Shown here one piece after another: positions 16,656 to 25,238 of a stretch of DNA of 64,000 nucleotides. The position numbers were made by a program, and so were the translations under genes. The stretch covers positions 62,001 through 126,000 of the forward strand of contig NZ_JALDST010000001.1 in assembly GCF_022747945.1 (NCBI RefSeq), in the 5' to 3' direction. The DNA is from Micromonospora sp. R77 (GTDB lineage: Bacteria; Actinomycetota; Actinomycetes; Mycobacteriales; Micromonosporaceae). Position 1 is the stretch's first letter. Each line of letters begins with the position of its first letter. The notes beneath the pieces are model-generated. The model searched no databases. It was not told where the DNA came from and saw only the letters and a list, made by a program, of their open reading frames with translations.

Positions 16656-17984
16656 ATGGCCCCTCGCGCTCTCCCCGCGACAACCGGCGGGTGGCACCGC
16701 CGTGGCTTCCTCGGCCTCGCCGGCGGTGCCGGCGCCGCCGCCCTGCTCGGCACCGCCGCCTGCGGCGCCGGCGGCGACAGCGGCACCGGCTCGACCGACG
16801 CCAAGACCCTCACCGTGGCCTGTGAGGGCGGCGGCAAGATCGAGCTGCAGCCGGTGGTCGACAAGTTCAAGCAGGACACCGGCACCACCGTCACCCTGGT
16901 CGAACTCCCCTACGACGGCCTGTTCAACCGGCTGACCAGCGAACTGGCCAGCGGCAAGCCCTCCTTCGACGTCTGCGCCGTGGACGCCGTCTGGATCCCG
17001 CTGCTGGCGAACAAGCTCGCTCCCCTGGACGGCCTCTTCACCGCCGAGGTCAAGAACGACCTCTTCCCCGCCCTGGTCTCCGAGGCCCAGTCCGGCGGCG
17101 CGTTCATCGGCATGCCGGTCTGGACGAACAGCGAGATCCTCTTCTACCGCAAGGACCTCTTCGAGGACCCGAAGGAGAAGGCCGCCTTCGCCAAGAAGTA
17201 CGGCTACCCGCTCGCCCCGCCGACCACCTGGCAGCAGTTCACCGACATCGCCACCTTCTTCACCCGGCCCGACCAGAAGCTCTACGGCACCGACGTCAAG
17301 GGCGCGGTGGAGACCGAGTGGCTGGCCCACGTGCTCCAGGCCGGCTCCCCCGGCGTGGTCCTCGACGACAGCGGCGCCGTCATCGTCGACAACGCCCAGC
17401 ACCTCGCCGCGCTGACCTTCTACGCCGACCTGAACAACAAGCACAAGGTCGCCCCGGCCGGCGCCGCGCAGACCGACTGGAGCGCCGCGCAGAACCTGTT
17501 CAACCAGGGACAGACCGCGATGACCCGGTTCTGGGCGCACGCGTACCGGCAGATCCCGAAGGACGCGAAGGTGGCCGGCAAGGTCGGTGCCGCGCCGATG
17601 ATCGGCGGCACCGCCGGCGTCGCCGGCATCCCCGGCCCGTGGTACCTGTCCGCCCCGAAGGGCGGCGCGAAGGGCGACCTCGCGCAGCAGTTCATCAAGG
17701 CCGCCTACGACAACAACGCGCTGAGCATCGAGACCAGCCTCGGCCTGGCCGCCCGCAAGTCCGCCTACCAGCAGTACGCCGACAAGCCCGGCTACGAGTC
17801 GTTCGGCCCGCTGCTGGCCACCCTCAACGCCTCCGCCACCCGGGCCCGCCCGGCCAGCCCGCACTGGCAGCGGATCGTGGACAGCGTCCTGGTCCCCACC
17901 ATCCAGAAGGCGCTCACCCCGGGAGCGGACTACGCCGCCCTGCTCAAGGCCGCCCGTACCCAGATCGAGGGAATCATCAAGTGA
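16656..17984 (+). CDS. Sugar ABC transporter substrate-binding lipoprotein (family 1)
   Basis: 442 residues; ATG after GAACGGAGCAGC. The leader has both a twin-arginine start (HRRGFLGLAGGAGAAALLG) and a lipobox TAAC, so it is probably exported folded and tethered to the membrane. The mature part is a cluster B binding protein: VVDKFKQDTGTTVTLVELPYDGL, SFDVCAVDAVWIPLLANKLAPLD and IGMPVWTNSEILFYRKDLFED. By position it should bind the sugar made by GH91/GH32 outside the cell, DFA or short inulin. The stop overlaps the permease start (GTGA). No ATPase gene is present, as is usual for actinobacterial importers sharing an MsiK-type ATPase. Confidence 0.9.
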   Translation: MAPRALPATTGGWHRRGFLGLAGGAGAAALLGTAACGAGGDSGTGSTDAKTLTVACEGGGKIELQPVVDKFKQDTGTTVTLVELPYDGLFNRLTSELASGKPSFDVCAVDAVWIPLLANKLAPLDGLFTAEVKNDLFPALVSEAQSGGAFIGMPVWTNSEILFYRKDLFEDPKEKAAFAKKYGYPLAPPTTWQQFTDIATFFTRPDQKLYGTDVKGAVETEWLAHVLQAGSPGVVLDDSGAVIVDNAQHLAALTFYADLNNKHKVAPAGAAQTDWSAAQNLFNQGQTAMTRFWAHAYRQIPKDAKVAGKVGAAPMIGGTAGVAGIPGPWYLSAPKGGAKGDLAQQFIKAAYDNNALSIETSLGLAARKSAYQQYADKPGYESFGPLLATLNASATRARPASPHWQRIVDSVLVPTIQKALTPGADYAALLKAARTQIEGIIK

Positions 17985-18955
17985 CCCGGACAGCGCCGGT
18001 GGCGCCGCCGCGTACCCCGTCGGCGCCGGCACCGGGAACCGCCGCCGTCCGACGGCGGTCGCGGGCCCGCGGCCGGTTGTCGGACGCGGGGTACGCCACC
18101 CTGCTCGCCGCCCCGGCTGCGGTGGTGCTGCTCGCGCTGGTCGGCTGGCCGCTGGTCAAGCTCGTGGTGGACAGCCTGTACACCGGCTCGGGGCTCGGCG
18201 ACGGGCGGAGCTTCGCCGGGCTGGACAACTACCTGACCGCGCTGACCGACCCGGGCATCCGGGCGGCGGCCGGCCGGACCCTGGCGTACACGGTGATCGT
18301 GGTGACGGCCGAGCTGGTGCTCGGCCTGGCGGTGGCGCTGCTGTTCCACCGGCTCGGCCCGAAGGCCCGGATCCTGCAGACCCTCTTCCTCTATCCGCTG
18401 ATGATCGCCCCGGTGGTCGCCGGCCTGCTCTGGCGGTTCCTGATGATCGACAACGTCGGCATCGTCAACGAACTGCTCACCCGGGTCGGCCTGCTGGACA
18501 ACCCCGGTGACGTCTCCTGGCTCAGCGACCCCGACCTGGTGCTCTTCTCGGTGGCGCTGCCGGACATCTGGCTCACCACCTCCTTCATGACCCTGGTGCT
18601 CTACGCCGGCCTCCAGGCCATTCCACCGGACCTGTACGAGGCGGCCCGCCTCGACGGCGCGCGCGGACTGCGGCTGCTGGTCAGCGTGACCCTGCCGCTG
18701 CTGCGGCCGGTGATCGCGGTGGCGCTGATCATCCGGGGCGTGGACGCCGCCCGGGCGTTCGACGTGATCCTCATCCAGACCGACGGCGGTCCGCAGTCCG
18801 CGTCGGAGACGTTGAGCCTGACCATCTACAAGACGATGGTCAGCTACAACGACCCCGGCACGGCCGCCGCCACCAGCACCCTGTTCATGATCGTCATGAT
18901 GCTGGTCGCGATGGTCGCGGTGCTGACCATCTGGCGACCGGGCAAGGAGTCCTGA
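17981..18955 (+). CDS. Sugar ABC transporter permease (MalF-like)
   Basis: 324 residues from a GTG overlapping the binding-protein stop. A basic N-terminal tail is followed by six membrane helices; the ATPase-docking EAA loop reads YEAARLDGARGLRLLVSVTLP. Family knowledge places it as one half of the heterodimeric channel with the next gene. It belongs to the carbohydrate-uptake CUT1 class, which handles di- and oligosaccharides and so fits DFA or fructo-oligosaccharides. Confidence 0.9.
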   Translation: MTRTAPVAPPRTPSAPAPGTAAVRRRSRARGRLSDAGYATLLAAPAAVVLLALVGWPLVKLVVDSLYTGSGLGDGRSFAGLDNYLTALTDPGIRAAAGRTLAYTVIVVTAELVLGLAVALLFHRLGPKARILQTLFLYPLMIAPVVAGLLWRFLMIDNVGIVNELLTRVGLLDNPGDVSWLSDPDLVLFSVALPDIWLTTSFMTLVLYAGLQAIPPDLYEAARLDGARGLRLLVSVTLPLLRPVIAVALIIRGVDAARAFDVILIQTDGGPQSASETLSLTIYKTMVSYNDPGTAAATSTLFMIVMMLVAMVAVLTIWRPGKES

Positions 18956-19791
18956 TGTCGCACCTGCTCGCCGCGCGGATCAGGACCGGGCTGCTCTGGG
19001 CCGCCGCCGTCGCGGTCGTGGCGCTCTACGCCTTCCCCTTAGGCTACCTCGTGCTCACCTCGTTCAAGCCGGCCGTCGACGCCATCGCGGTGCCCCCCAC
19101 CGTGCTGCCGCAACGGTTCAGCCTGGACAACTACCTCACCGCGCTCCAGCGGCCCGGGGTCACCGCCTCGTTCGTCAACAGCGTCAGCACCGCGGTGATC
19201 GCGACGCTGCTGTCGATGGCCCTGGCCATCCCGGCGGCCTGGGCGATCACCCGCTACCGCAGCCGCACCGGGCGGATCCTGATGGCCGGCTCGCTGCTGG
19301 TCCGGATGGCCCCGGCGGTGGCCGTCGGCATCCCGCTGGTCACCATCCTCGGCGCGGTGGGCCTCACCGACACTCCGACCGGGCTGGCCCTGGCCCAGAC
19401 CACGGTGGCGCTGCCGCTGTCGATCTGGCTGCTGGCCAGCTTCTTCGAGGGCGTGCCCCGGGAGATCGAGGAGGCCGCGCTGGTCGACGGCTGCGGCCGG
19501 TTCACCGCGCTGCGGCGGGTGATCCTGCCGGTGGTCTCCGGCGGGGTCGCGGTCACCGCCATCTTCGCCTTCCTCGCCTCCTGGAACGAGTTCCTCTTCG
19601 CCCTGCTGCTCACCTCGGTACGCGCGCAGACCACCCCGATCGCGATCGCCAACTTCCAGAGCCAGTTCGGCCTCGACTGGGGCCCGATGACGGCGCTGGC
19701 CACCCTCTACTCCGTACCCGCGGTCGTCCTCACGCTGCTGCTGCAACGGCGGATCGTCGCCGGGCTCAGCCTCGGCGCGGTCAAGGGCTGA
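18955..19791 (+). CDS. Carbohydrate ABC transporter permease (MalG-like)
   Basis: 278 residues. The ATG shares bases with the previous stop (TGATG). Six membrane helices; the EAA loop is IEEAALVDGCGRFTALRRVILPV, and SWNEFLFALLL is the conserved MalG-type segment. It completes the CUT1 channel with the preceding permease. Confidence 0.9.
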   Translation: MSHLLAARIRTGLLWAAAVAVVALYAFPLGYLVLTSFKPAVDAIAVPPTVLPQRFSLDNYLTALQRPGVTASFVNSVSTAVIATLLSMALAIPAAWAITRYRSRTGRILMAGSLLVRMAPAVAVGIPLVTILGAVGLTDTPTGLALAQTTVALPLSIWLLASFFEGVPREIEEAALVDGCGRFTALRRVILPVVSGGVAVTAIFAFLASWNEFLFALLLTSVRAQTTPIAIANFQSQFGLDWGPMTALATLYSVPAVVLTLLLQRRIVAGLSLGAVKG

Positions 19792-19829
19792 CGCACCAAT
19801 TCCCCGTACCACCCCGGAAAGGAAGCACC

Positions 19830-20957
19830 ATGTCGTTCTGGCGACCCACCAGCCCTCTCGCGGGCCTCACCCGGGTCAAGGCCGGCCGCTCCAAGCGCGA
19901 GTCGAGCTGGGACCGTACCGGCGGCAACCGCGACTTCGCGGTCGTCCCGCCGGGCGAGACGCACGTCCTCGCGGACATCGAGGGCACCGGCGTCATCGAG
20001 CACATCTGGCTGACCACCCGCTGCTACTCGGAGAAGTACCTGCGCAAGCTGGTCATCGAGATGTACTGGGACGGCGAGGAGAACCCGAGCGTGCGCAGCC
20101 CGCTGGGTGACTTCTTCGGCGTCGGGCACGCCACCTGCACGCACTACGTGTCGCTGCCGCTGAGCATGGTGTTCGGCCCGCGCCGCGGCCCTAAGGGGCC
20201 GTTCGCCGCCGCGATGAACTCGTACTTCCCGATGCCGTTCGGCAGCTCGGCGAAGATCGTCATCCGGAACGAGTCGGACAAGCCGATCGAGAACCTCTTC
20301 TACTACGTCGACTACGACCTGACCGACGAGGCGAAGCCGGACGACGTGGCCTACTTCCACGCGTACTACCGGCAGGAGAAGCCCTGCACGCCGGTGCCGA
20401 ACGGGCTGGCCCCGGGTGAGGTGCCGAACCCGTGGGACCTGCCCGGGGTGAACCTGACCGGTGACGACAACTACGTCATCCTCGACACCGACGGCGGGGC
20501 CGGGCACTACGTGGGCTGCGTGCTGAGCATCGACAACCACAACGCCTCCAACCAGCCGTACACCTGGCCCGGCGAGGGCGACGACATGATCTTCATCGAC
20601 GGCGAGCAGTGGCCCCCGTCGCTGCACGGCACCGGCACCGAGGACTACTTCAACGCGGCGTGGGGCTTCCCCAGCGGCGCGTACGCCGGGCCGTACCACG
20701 GCATCAGCCTGGCCAGCAGCCCGCAGGAGCACTTCGGCCTGTGGAGCATGTACCGGTTCCACATCGAGGACCCGGTGCGCTTCTCGAAGTCGATCAGGGT
20801 GACGATCGAGCACGGGCACGCCAACGACCAGGGCAACGACTTCTCCTCTGTCGCGTACTGGTACCAGCACCACCCGCACAAGCCGCTCGCCGAGCTGCCG
20901 CCCGTGGAGGAGCGCCTGCCGCGCCGCTGGCCCGAGCACGGCCTGTGGGACGAGTGA
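19830..20957 (+). CDS. DUF2961 / GH172-family enzyme, predicted difructose-anhydride hydrolase
   Basis: 375 residues; ATG after GGAAAGGAAG, in the ABC operon. The protein has the DUF2961 hallmarks IEGTGVIEHIWLTTR, NPSVRSPLGDFFG, INSYFPMPF-like (MNSYFPMPF), FYYVDYD and HGTGTEDYFN (residues 266-275), with YRFHIEDPVRF later. DUF2961 proteins form GH172, whose founding member (from memory, a Bifidobacterium enzyme) hydrolyses and synthesises DFA I; other members are alpha-arabinofuranosidases. There is no signal peptide, so it acts in the cytoplasm on an imported sugar. Next to a DFA-forming GH91 and an importer, DFA cleavage is the economical reading. Glu271 in HGTGTED is a good candidate catalytic residue. 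Substrate is inferred. Confidence 0.85.
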   Translation: MSFWRPTSPLAGLTRVKAGRSKRESSWDRTGGNRDFAVVPPGETHVLADIEGTGVIEHIWLTTRCYSEKYLRKLVIEMYWDGEENPSVRSPLGDFFGVGHATCTHYVSLPLSMVFGPRRGPKGPFAAAMNSYFPMPFGSSAKIVIRNESDKPIENLFYYVDYDLTDEAKPDDVAYFHAYYRQEKPCTPVPNGLAPGEVPNPWDLPGVNLTGDDNYVILDTDGGAGHYVGCVLSIDNHNASNQPYTWPGEGDDMIFIDGEQWPPSLHGTGTEDYFNAAWGFPSGAYAGPYHGISLASSPQEHFGLWSMYRFHIEDPVRFSKSIRVTIEHGHANDQGNDFSSVAYWYQHHPHKPLAELPPVEERLPRRWPEHGLWDE

Positions 20958-20987
20958 CCGGTCCGATACCGTTGACCGGCCGTCCAC

Positions 20988-21001
20988 TCCGGACGTCCGG
21001 A
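20988..21001. promoter_or_regulatory. 14-base perfect palindrome before the second lacI-type gene
   Basis: TCCGGACGTCCGGA lies 28 bases before ATG 21030, in the gap after the GH172 gene. A symmetric site with a central CG is typical of LacI-family operators, so it may be autoregulatory; GC-rich palindromes also arise by chance in this genome. Confidence 0.4.
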
Positions 21002-21029
21002 CCCCCGCGAGCAGGGTGATGGTGAGCTG

Positions 21030-22067
21030 ATGGGATCCAAGGCGAGCATCCGGGACGTCGCCGCCGCGGCGGGCGTCTCGGTGACCACCGTGTCCCACGT
21101 GCTGAACAACAAGTCCGGCACCCGGGTCAGCCCGGAGACCCGCGAACGCGTCGAGTCGGCGGCCCGCCAGCTCGGCTACGCGGCGAACGGGTTGGCCCGG
21201 GGGCTGCGGCTGCAACGCTCGCAGACCCTCGGCCTGCTCAGCGACGTCATCGCCACCACCCCGCACGCCGGCCGGATCATCCTCGGCGCGCAGGAGACCG
21301 CCTCGGCGCGCGGCTGGGTGCTCATGCTGCTCACCACCGGGGGCGACCCGGAGGTCGAGCGGCGGGAGATCCAGGCGCTCGCCCAGCACCGGGTCGACGG
21401 CGTCCTCTACGCGACCATGTACCACCGGGTGGTGCGGGTCCCCGACGAGCTGGCGCCGATGCCGGTGGTGCTGCTCGACGCCACCAGCGCCGACCCGGCG
21501 TGGCCGTCGGTGGTGCCCGACGAGCGCGGCGGCGGCGAGGTCGCCGTCCGCGAGCTACTCACCCACGGCCACCGGCGGATCGGTTTCGTCACCAACGTCG
21601 ACGACATCCCCGCCACCCGGGGCCGGCTGCTCGGCTACCAGGCGGCGCTGCGCGAGGCCGGGGTGCCGTTCCGGCCGGAGCTGGTGCACGCCGAGGTCTC
21701 CGACAGCCACGGCGGCTACCGCGCGTCCCGCGACCTGCTCGGGCTGCCGGACCGGCCCACCGCCCTGTTCTGTTTCAACGACCGGATGGCGATGGGCGCC
21801 TACCGGGCCGCCGCGGAGCTCGGCCTGCGGATCCCCACCGACCTGTCGGTGATCGGTTTCGACAACCAGGAACTCATCGCGGAGGGGCTGTTCCCCGGGC
21901 TGAGCACGGTGGCGCTGCCGCACTACGAGATGGGCGCCTGGGCGGTGGAGACCATGGTCGACCTGCTCAACCAGCCGAAGGGGACCCGCCGGCGGACCGC
22001 CCGGCAGGTCGTCATGCCCTGTCCCCTGGTCCGCCGCGACTCGGTCGCCGCCGCCCCACCCGCCTGA
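21030..22067 (+). CDS. LacI-family transcriptional regulator 2 (inulin/DFA locus)
   Basis: 345 residues. Helix-turn-helix IRDVAAAAGVSVTTVSHVLNN, hinge LARGLRLQRS, then a sugar-binding regulatory domain with TPHAGRIILGAQETASARGW, FCFNDRMAMGAYRAAAE and LSVIGFDNQELIAEGLFPGLSTVALP. It sits between the importer/GH172 genes and the cytoplasmic GH32 and kinase genes. Two LacI proteins in one locus suggest that extracellular attack and intracellular use are controlled separately, or that each senses a different intermediate. Confidence 0.9.
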   Translation: MGSKASIRDVAAAAGVSVTTVSHVLNNKSGTRVSPETRERVESAARQLGYAANGLARGLRLQRSQTLGLLSDVIATTPHAGRIILGAQETASARGWVLMLLTTGGDPEVERREIQALAQHRVDGVLYATMYHRVVRVPDELAPMPVVLLDATSADPAWPSVVPDERGGGEVAVRELLTHGHRRIGFVTNVDDIPATRGRLLGYQAALREAGVPFRPELVHAEVSDSHGGYRASRDLLGLPDRPTALFCFNDRMAMGAYRAAAELGLRIPTDLSVIGFDNQELIAEGLFPGLSTVALPHYEMGAWAVETMVDLLNQPKGTRRRTARQVVMPCPLVRRDSVAAAPPA

Positions 22068-22169
22068 GCCACCGCCGTACCCCGTCGGTCTCCCCCGCCG
22101 ACGCCACCCGCCGCCGTGCGCGGCGGCCGAACCCCCGCCGCCTGCGCGCGGCACCGAAAGGACCCCACC

Positions 22170-23216
22170 GTGCTGCGACTTCCCGACGCCTGGATCTGGG
22201 ACTTCTGGTTCGCCCGCGAGGGTGACACCCACCATCTGTACTTCCTGCGCGCCTCCCGGGCGCTCGGCGACCCGGAGCGGCGGCACTTCCGGGCCAGCGT
22301 CGGCCACGCCGTCTCCACCGACCTGCGCAGCTGGACCCAGCTCGCCGACGCGCTGGTCCCCGCCGACCGGCCCGCCTTCGACGACGTCGCCACCTGGACC
22401 GGTTCGGTCCTGCGCGGGCCCGACGACCGCTGGTACATGTTCTACACCGGGGCCGGCAGCACCGAGCGCGCGCTGGTGCAGCGGATCGGGCTGGCCACCT
22501 CGACCGACCTGGTCACCTGGGAACGGCACCCCGCCGCGCCGGTGCTCACCGCCGCCGGCCGCTGGTACGAGCGGTTCGGCGACTCGACCTGGCAGGACGA
22601 GGCGTGGCGGGACCCGTGGGTCTTCGCCGACCCGGACGGCGACGGCTGGCACATGCTGATCACGGCGCGGGCCAACGAGGGCCCGGTCGACGACCGGGGC
22701 GTCATCGCGCACGCCCGCTCGCACGACCTGGTGCACTGGGAGGCGCAGCCGCCGGTCACCGCCCCGGGCAGCGGCTTCGGGCACCTGGAGGTGCCGCAGG
22801 TGGAGATCGTCGACGGCCGGCCGATCCTGCTCTTCTCGTGCCTGCACGACCAGCTCGCCGAGCGCTGCCGGGACGCCCGCGCCTGCGGGGTCTGGGCGGT
22901 GCCCGGGGACTCGCTGCTCGGCCCGTTCGACGCCGCGAAGGCACAGCGGCTCACCGACGACAGCCTCTACAGCGGACGCCTGGTCCGCGACGACAACGGC
23001 CGCTGGCAGCTGCTGGCCTTCCTGCACCACGACGAGGAGGGTCGCTTCGTCGGTGAGCTGAGCGACCCGATCCCGGTCCGGGTCCTCCCGGACGGCACGG
23101 TGCTGCTCGGGGACGCCGAGCCGGGCACGCCCTACTCGGTGCACGGCCGTCGGCAGGTCGCCCCGGACCCGACGCAGGCCGGCGACCGGACCCAGGCCGA
23201 CACCGTGGGAGTCTGA
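22170..23216 (+). CDS. Cytoplasmic GH32-family beta-fructosidase
   Basis: 348 residues from a GTG after GAAAGGACC. It is a short propeller-only member of the GH32/GH43 clan: D11 in the WIWDFWF strand is the likely nucleophile, R147-D148-P149 in AWRDPWVF the stabilising motif, and E207 in HLEVPQVEI the probable acid/base. It lacks a signal peptide and the usual C-terminal beta-sandwich. It would split the disaccharide released from DFA (inulobiose-like) or short fructo-oligosaccharides into fructose in the cytoplasm. A longer in-frame start at 22116 has no ribosome site. Confidence 0.85.
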   Translation: MLRLPDAWIWDFWFAREGDTHHLYFLRASRALGDPERRHFRASVGHAVSTDLRSWTQLADALVPADRPAFDDVATWTGSVLRGPDDRWYMFYTGAGSTERALVQRIGLATSTDLVTWERHPAAPVLTAAGRWYERFGDSTWQDEAWRDPWVFADPDGDGWHMLITARANEGPVDDRGVIAHARSHDLVHWEAQPPVTAPGSGFGHLEVPQVEIVDGRPILLFSCLHDQLAERCRDARACGVWAVPGDSLLGPFDAAKAQRLTDDSLYSGRLVRDDNGRWQLLAFLHHDEEGRFVGELSDPIPVRVLPDGTVLLGDAEPGTPYSVHGRRQVAPDPTQAGDRTQADTVGV

Positions 23217-23219
23217 CGC

Positions 23220-24143
23220 GTGCTCACCGTGCTCGGCGAGGCCGTGATCGACCTCGCGCCCTCCGGCGTCGGCGACCTGTTCGCCGCGCACCCCGGCGGC
23301 AGCCCGCTCAACGTCGCGGTGGGGCTGGCCCGGCTCGGCCGCCCCACCACCATGCTGGCCCGGTTCTCCCGGGCCGCCTTCGGGCGGCGGTTGCAGGCCC
23401 ACGCCGAGACCAACGGGGTGGATGTCACCTCGGCGGTGGCCGACGACCGGCCGGCCACCCTTGCCGTCGTCTCGCTCGACGACACGGGAGCGGCCGGCTA
23501 CGACTTCTATCTGGACGGCACCAGCGACTGGCACTGGACCGCCGACGAGCTGACCGGGCTGCCCGCCGACACCCGGGTGCTGCACACCGGCTCCCTCGCG
23601 GTGCTGCTGCCGCCCGGCGCGGACGCGGTCGCCGACCTGCTGGCCCGCGAGCACGCCGCCGGGCGGGTGCTGGTCAGCCTCGACCCGAACGTCCGCCCGG
23701 CGGTGCTCGCCGACCCGGCCGCCGCCCGGGACCGGCTGCTCACGCTGGCCCGGCACACCCACCTGGTCAAGGCCAGCGACGAGGACCTGGCCTGGCTCTT
23801 CCCCGGGGCCCCGGTGGAGACCGCCGCCCGCCGGTTGCTCGACCTCGGCGTACGCCTGGTGGTGGTCACCCGGGGGGCGGCCGGCTCCTACGCCGCGACC
23901 ACGTCGGTCGAGGTGAGCCGGCCCGCCCGGCGGGTGACCGTGGTGGACACCGTCGGGGCCGGGGACGCGTTCACCGCCGGGCTGCTGGACGCCCTGGTCG
24001 AGGCGGACGCGGCGACCCCGACGGCGATCGGGGACCTCGACGTGGAACGACTCGGCGCGGTGCTCGACCACGCCACCCTCGTCGCCGCGCTGACCTGCCA
24101 GCGGGCCGGCGCGGACCCGCCCCATCGCGCCGACCTCGCCTGA
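23220..24143 (+). CDS. PfkB-family carbohydrate kinase, probable fructokinase
   Basis: 307 residues from a GTG four bases after the GH32 stop, so the two are surely cotranscribed. It shows the ribokinase fold: LTVLGEAVIDLAP, HPGGSPLNVAVGLARLG (sugar-binding loop), DPNVRPAVL and the ATP/anion-hole signature VDTVGAGDAFTAGLLDAL (about residues 240-258) with the catalytic Asp. By position it phosphorylates the fructose made by the cytoplasmic GH32, feeding glycolysis. Confidence 0.88.
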   Translation: MLTVLGEAVIDLAPSGVGDLFAAHPGGSPLNVAVGLARLGRPTTMLARFSRAAFGRRLQAHAETNGVDVTSAVADDRPATLAVVSLDDTGAAGYDFYLDGTSDWHWTADELTGLPADTRVLHTGSLAVLLPPGADAVADLLAREHAAGRVLVSLDPNVRPAVLADPAAARDRLLTLARHTHLVKASDEDLAWLFPGAPVETAARRLLDLGVRLVVVTRGAAGSYAATTSVEVSRPARRVTVVDTVGAGDAFTAGLLDALVEADAATPTAIGDLDVERLGAVLDHATLVAALTCQRAGADPPHRADLA

Positions 24144-24177
24144 CCGCCGCGTGCTGACGGGCCCGACCCGCGACGGC

Positions 24178-24471
24178 TCAGAGCGGACGCGGGTGGGGCT
24201 GGTCGAGGGGCATCGGCACCTGGAGATAGGTGGAGCCGCGCAGGTCCAGCCAGGCCCGGTCGGGGGCGCGGACCAGCCGCAGCATCACCTCCGTGCAGGT
24301 GGGGCAGCGGCCGACCAGTCCGGGCGCGTGGGAGAAGACGTGCAGCCCGGCCATCGGGCCGACCGTCCCGCACGACGCGCAGCGCCCGGTGGCGGAGCTG
24401 AGGTCGACGGCGAACAGCTCGCCCAGCGGCCCGTCGAGCATGTTGCCGTCCAGGTACGACATGTCGGTCAT
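24178..24471 (-). CDS. DUF6510-family zinc-ribbon protein
   Basis: 97 residues with two CxxC pairs, CASCGTV and CPTCTEV, about 30 residues apart, which should hold one zinc ion; LDGNMLDGPLGELF and STYLQVPMP flank them. I know this small protein as a regular partner of the sulfite-oxidase-like molybdopterin protein and its reductase in actinobacteria; its role is unknown. Last gene of the three-gene operon. Confidence 0.75.
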   Translation of the reverse strand: MTDMSYLDGNMLDGPLGELFAVDLSSATGRCASCGTVGPMAGLHVFSHAPGLVGRCPTCTEVMLRLVRAPDRAWLDLRGSTYLQVPMPLDQPHPRPL

Positions 24472-24487
24472 CAGGTCTCCTCGCCGT

Positions 24488-25237
24488 TCACCCGGTCGGG
24501 CCGAACCGTTCGGTCTTCACCCGCCGCGCCGGATGCCCCAACCCGACCAGCAGGTCCGCCGCCGTCTCCACGAACCCGGTCGGGCCGCAGACGAAGCAGA
24601 GCGGCTCCAGGTCGGCCGGCCAGCCGTGCGTGTTCACGTCGGCCAGGCCGAGCCGGTGCGGTTCGCCCCGCCAGCCGTCGGGCGCCGCCCGGGTGTAGAC
24701 GTACGCCACGTCGAGGCCCTGGTCGTCGCGGGCCCGGCGGCGCAGCTCGTCGGCGTAGATGACGTCCGCCGGGGTGCGCACCGAGTAGATCAGCCGGAAC
24801 GGCGCCCGGCTGCCCGCCGCGCGGCGGGCCCGGATCATCGCCATCAGCGGCACCACCCCGGAGCCGCCGGCCACCAGCAGCACCGGCGCGGTCTCCGCGG
24901 TCCGCCAGACGAACCAGCCACCGACCGGCCCGCGCACCTCCACCGGGTCGCCGGGGGCGAAGACGTCGATCAGGTACGGCGAGACCTCACCGTCGGGCAC
25001 CTTCTGCACGGTCAGCGCGATCCGGTCGCCCTCGGCGGGCCAAGCCAGCGAGTACGAGCGGGCGGCCTGGTAGCCGTCCGGGGCGGTGAGCCGGACGTCG
25101 ACGTGCTGCCCGGCCAGGTGCCCCGGCCAGCCCGGCACCTCCAGCACCAGGGTCTGCGCGGTCGGCGTCTCGGTCCGGCGCTCCACCAGGCGGGCCACCC
25201 GCCAGGTCAACGGCCCACCGGTCCTCGGTACGGCCAC
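24488..25237 (-). CDS. Ferredoxin reductase-like FAD/NAD(P)-binding oxidoreductase
   Basis: 249 residues; GTG 25237 follows the upstream stop after one base. The FAD domain contains ARSYSLAW (RxYS motif) and VRGPVGGWFVW; the NAD domain contains LLVAGGSGVVPLMAM, and the end has CFVCGPTGFVETAADLL. It is a FNR-type reductase without its own iron-sulfur domain. Coupled to the molybdopterin protein, it probably passes electrons between NAD(P)H and that enzyme. Confidence 0.85.
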   Translation of the reverse strand: MAVPRTGGPLTWRVARLVERRTETPTAQTLVLEVPGWPGHLAGQHVDVRLTAPDGYQAARSYSLAWPAEGDRIALTVQKVPDGEVSPYLIDVFAPGDPVEVRGPVGGWFVWRTAETAPVLLVAGGSGVVPLMAMIRARRAAGSRAPFRLIYSVRTPADVIYADELRRRARDDQGLDVAYVYTRAAPDGWRGEPHRLGLADVNTHGWPADLEPLCFVCGPTGFVETAADLLVGLGHPARRVKTERFGPTG

Positions 25238-25238
25238 C

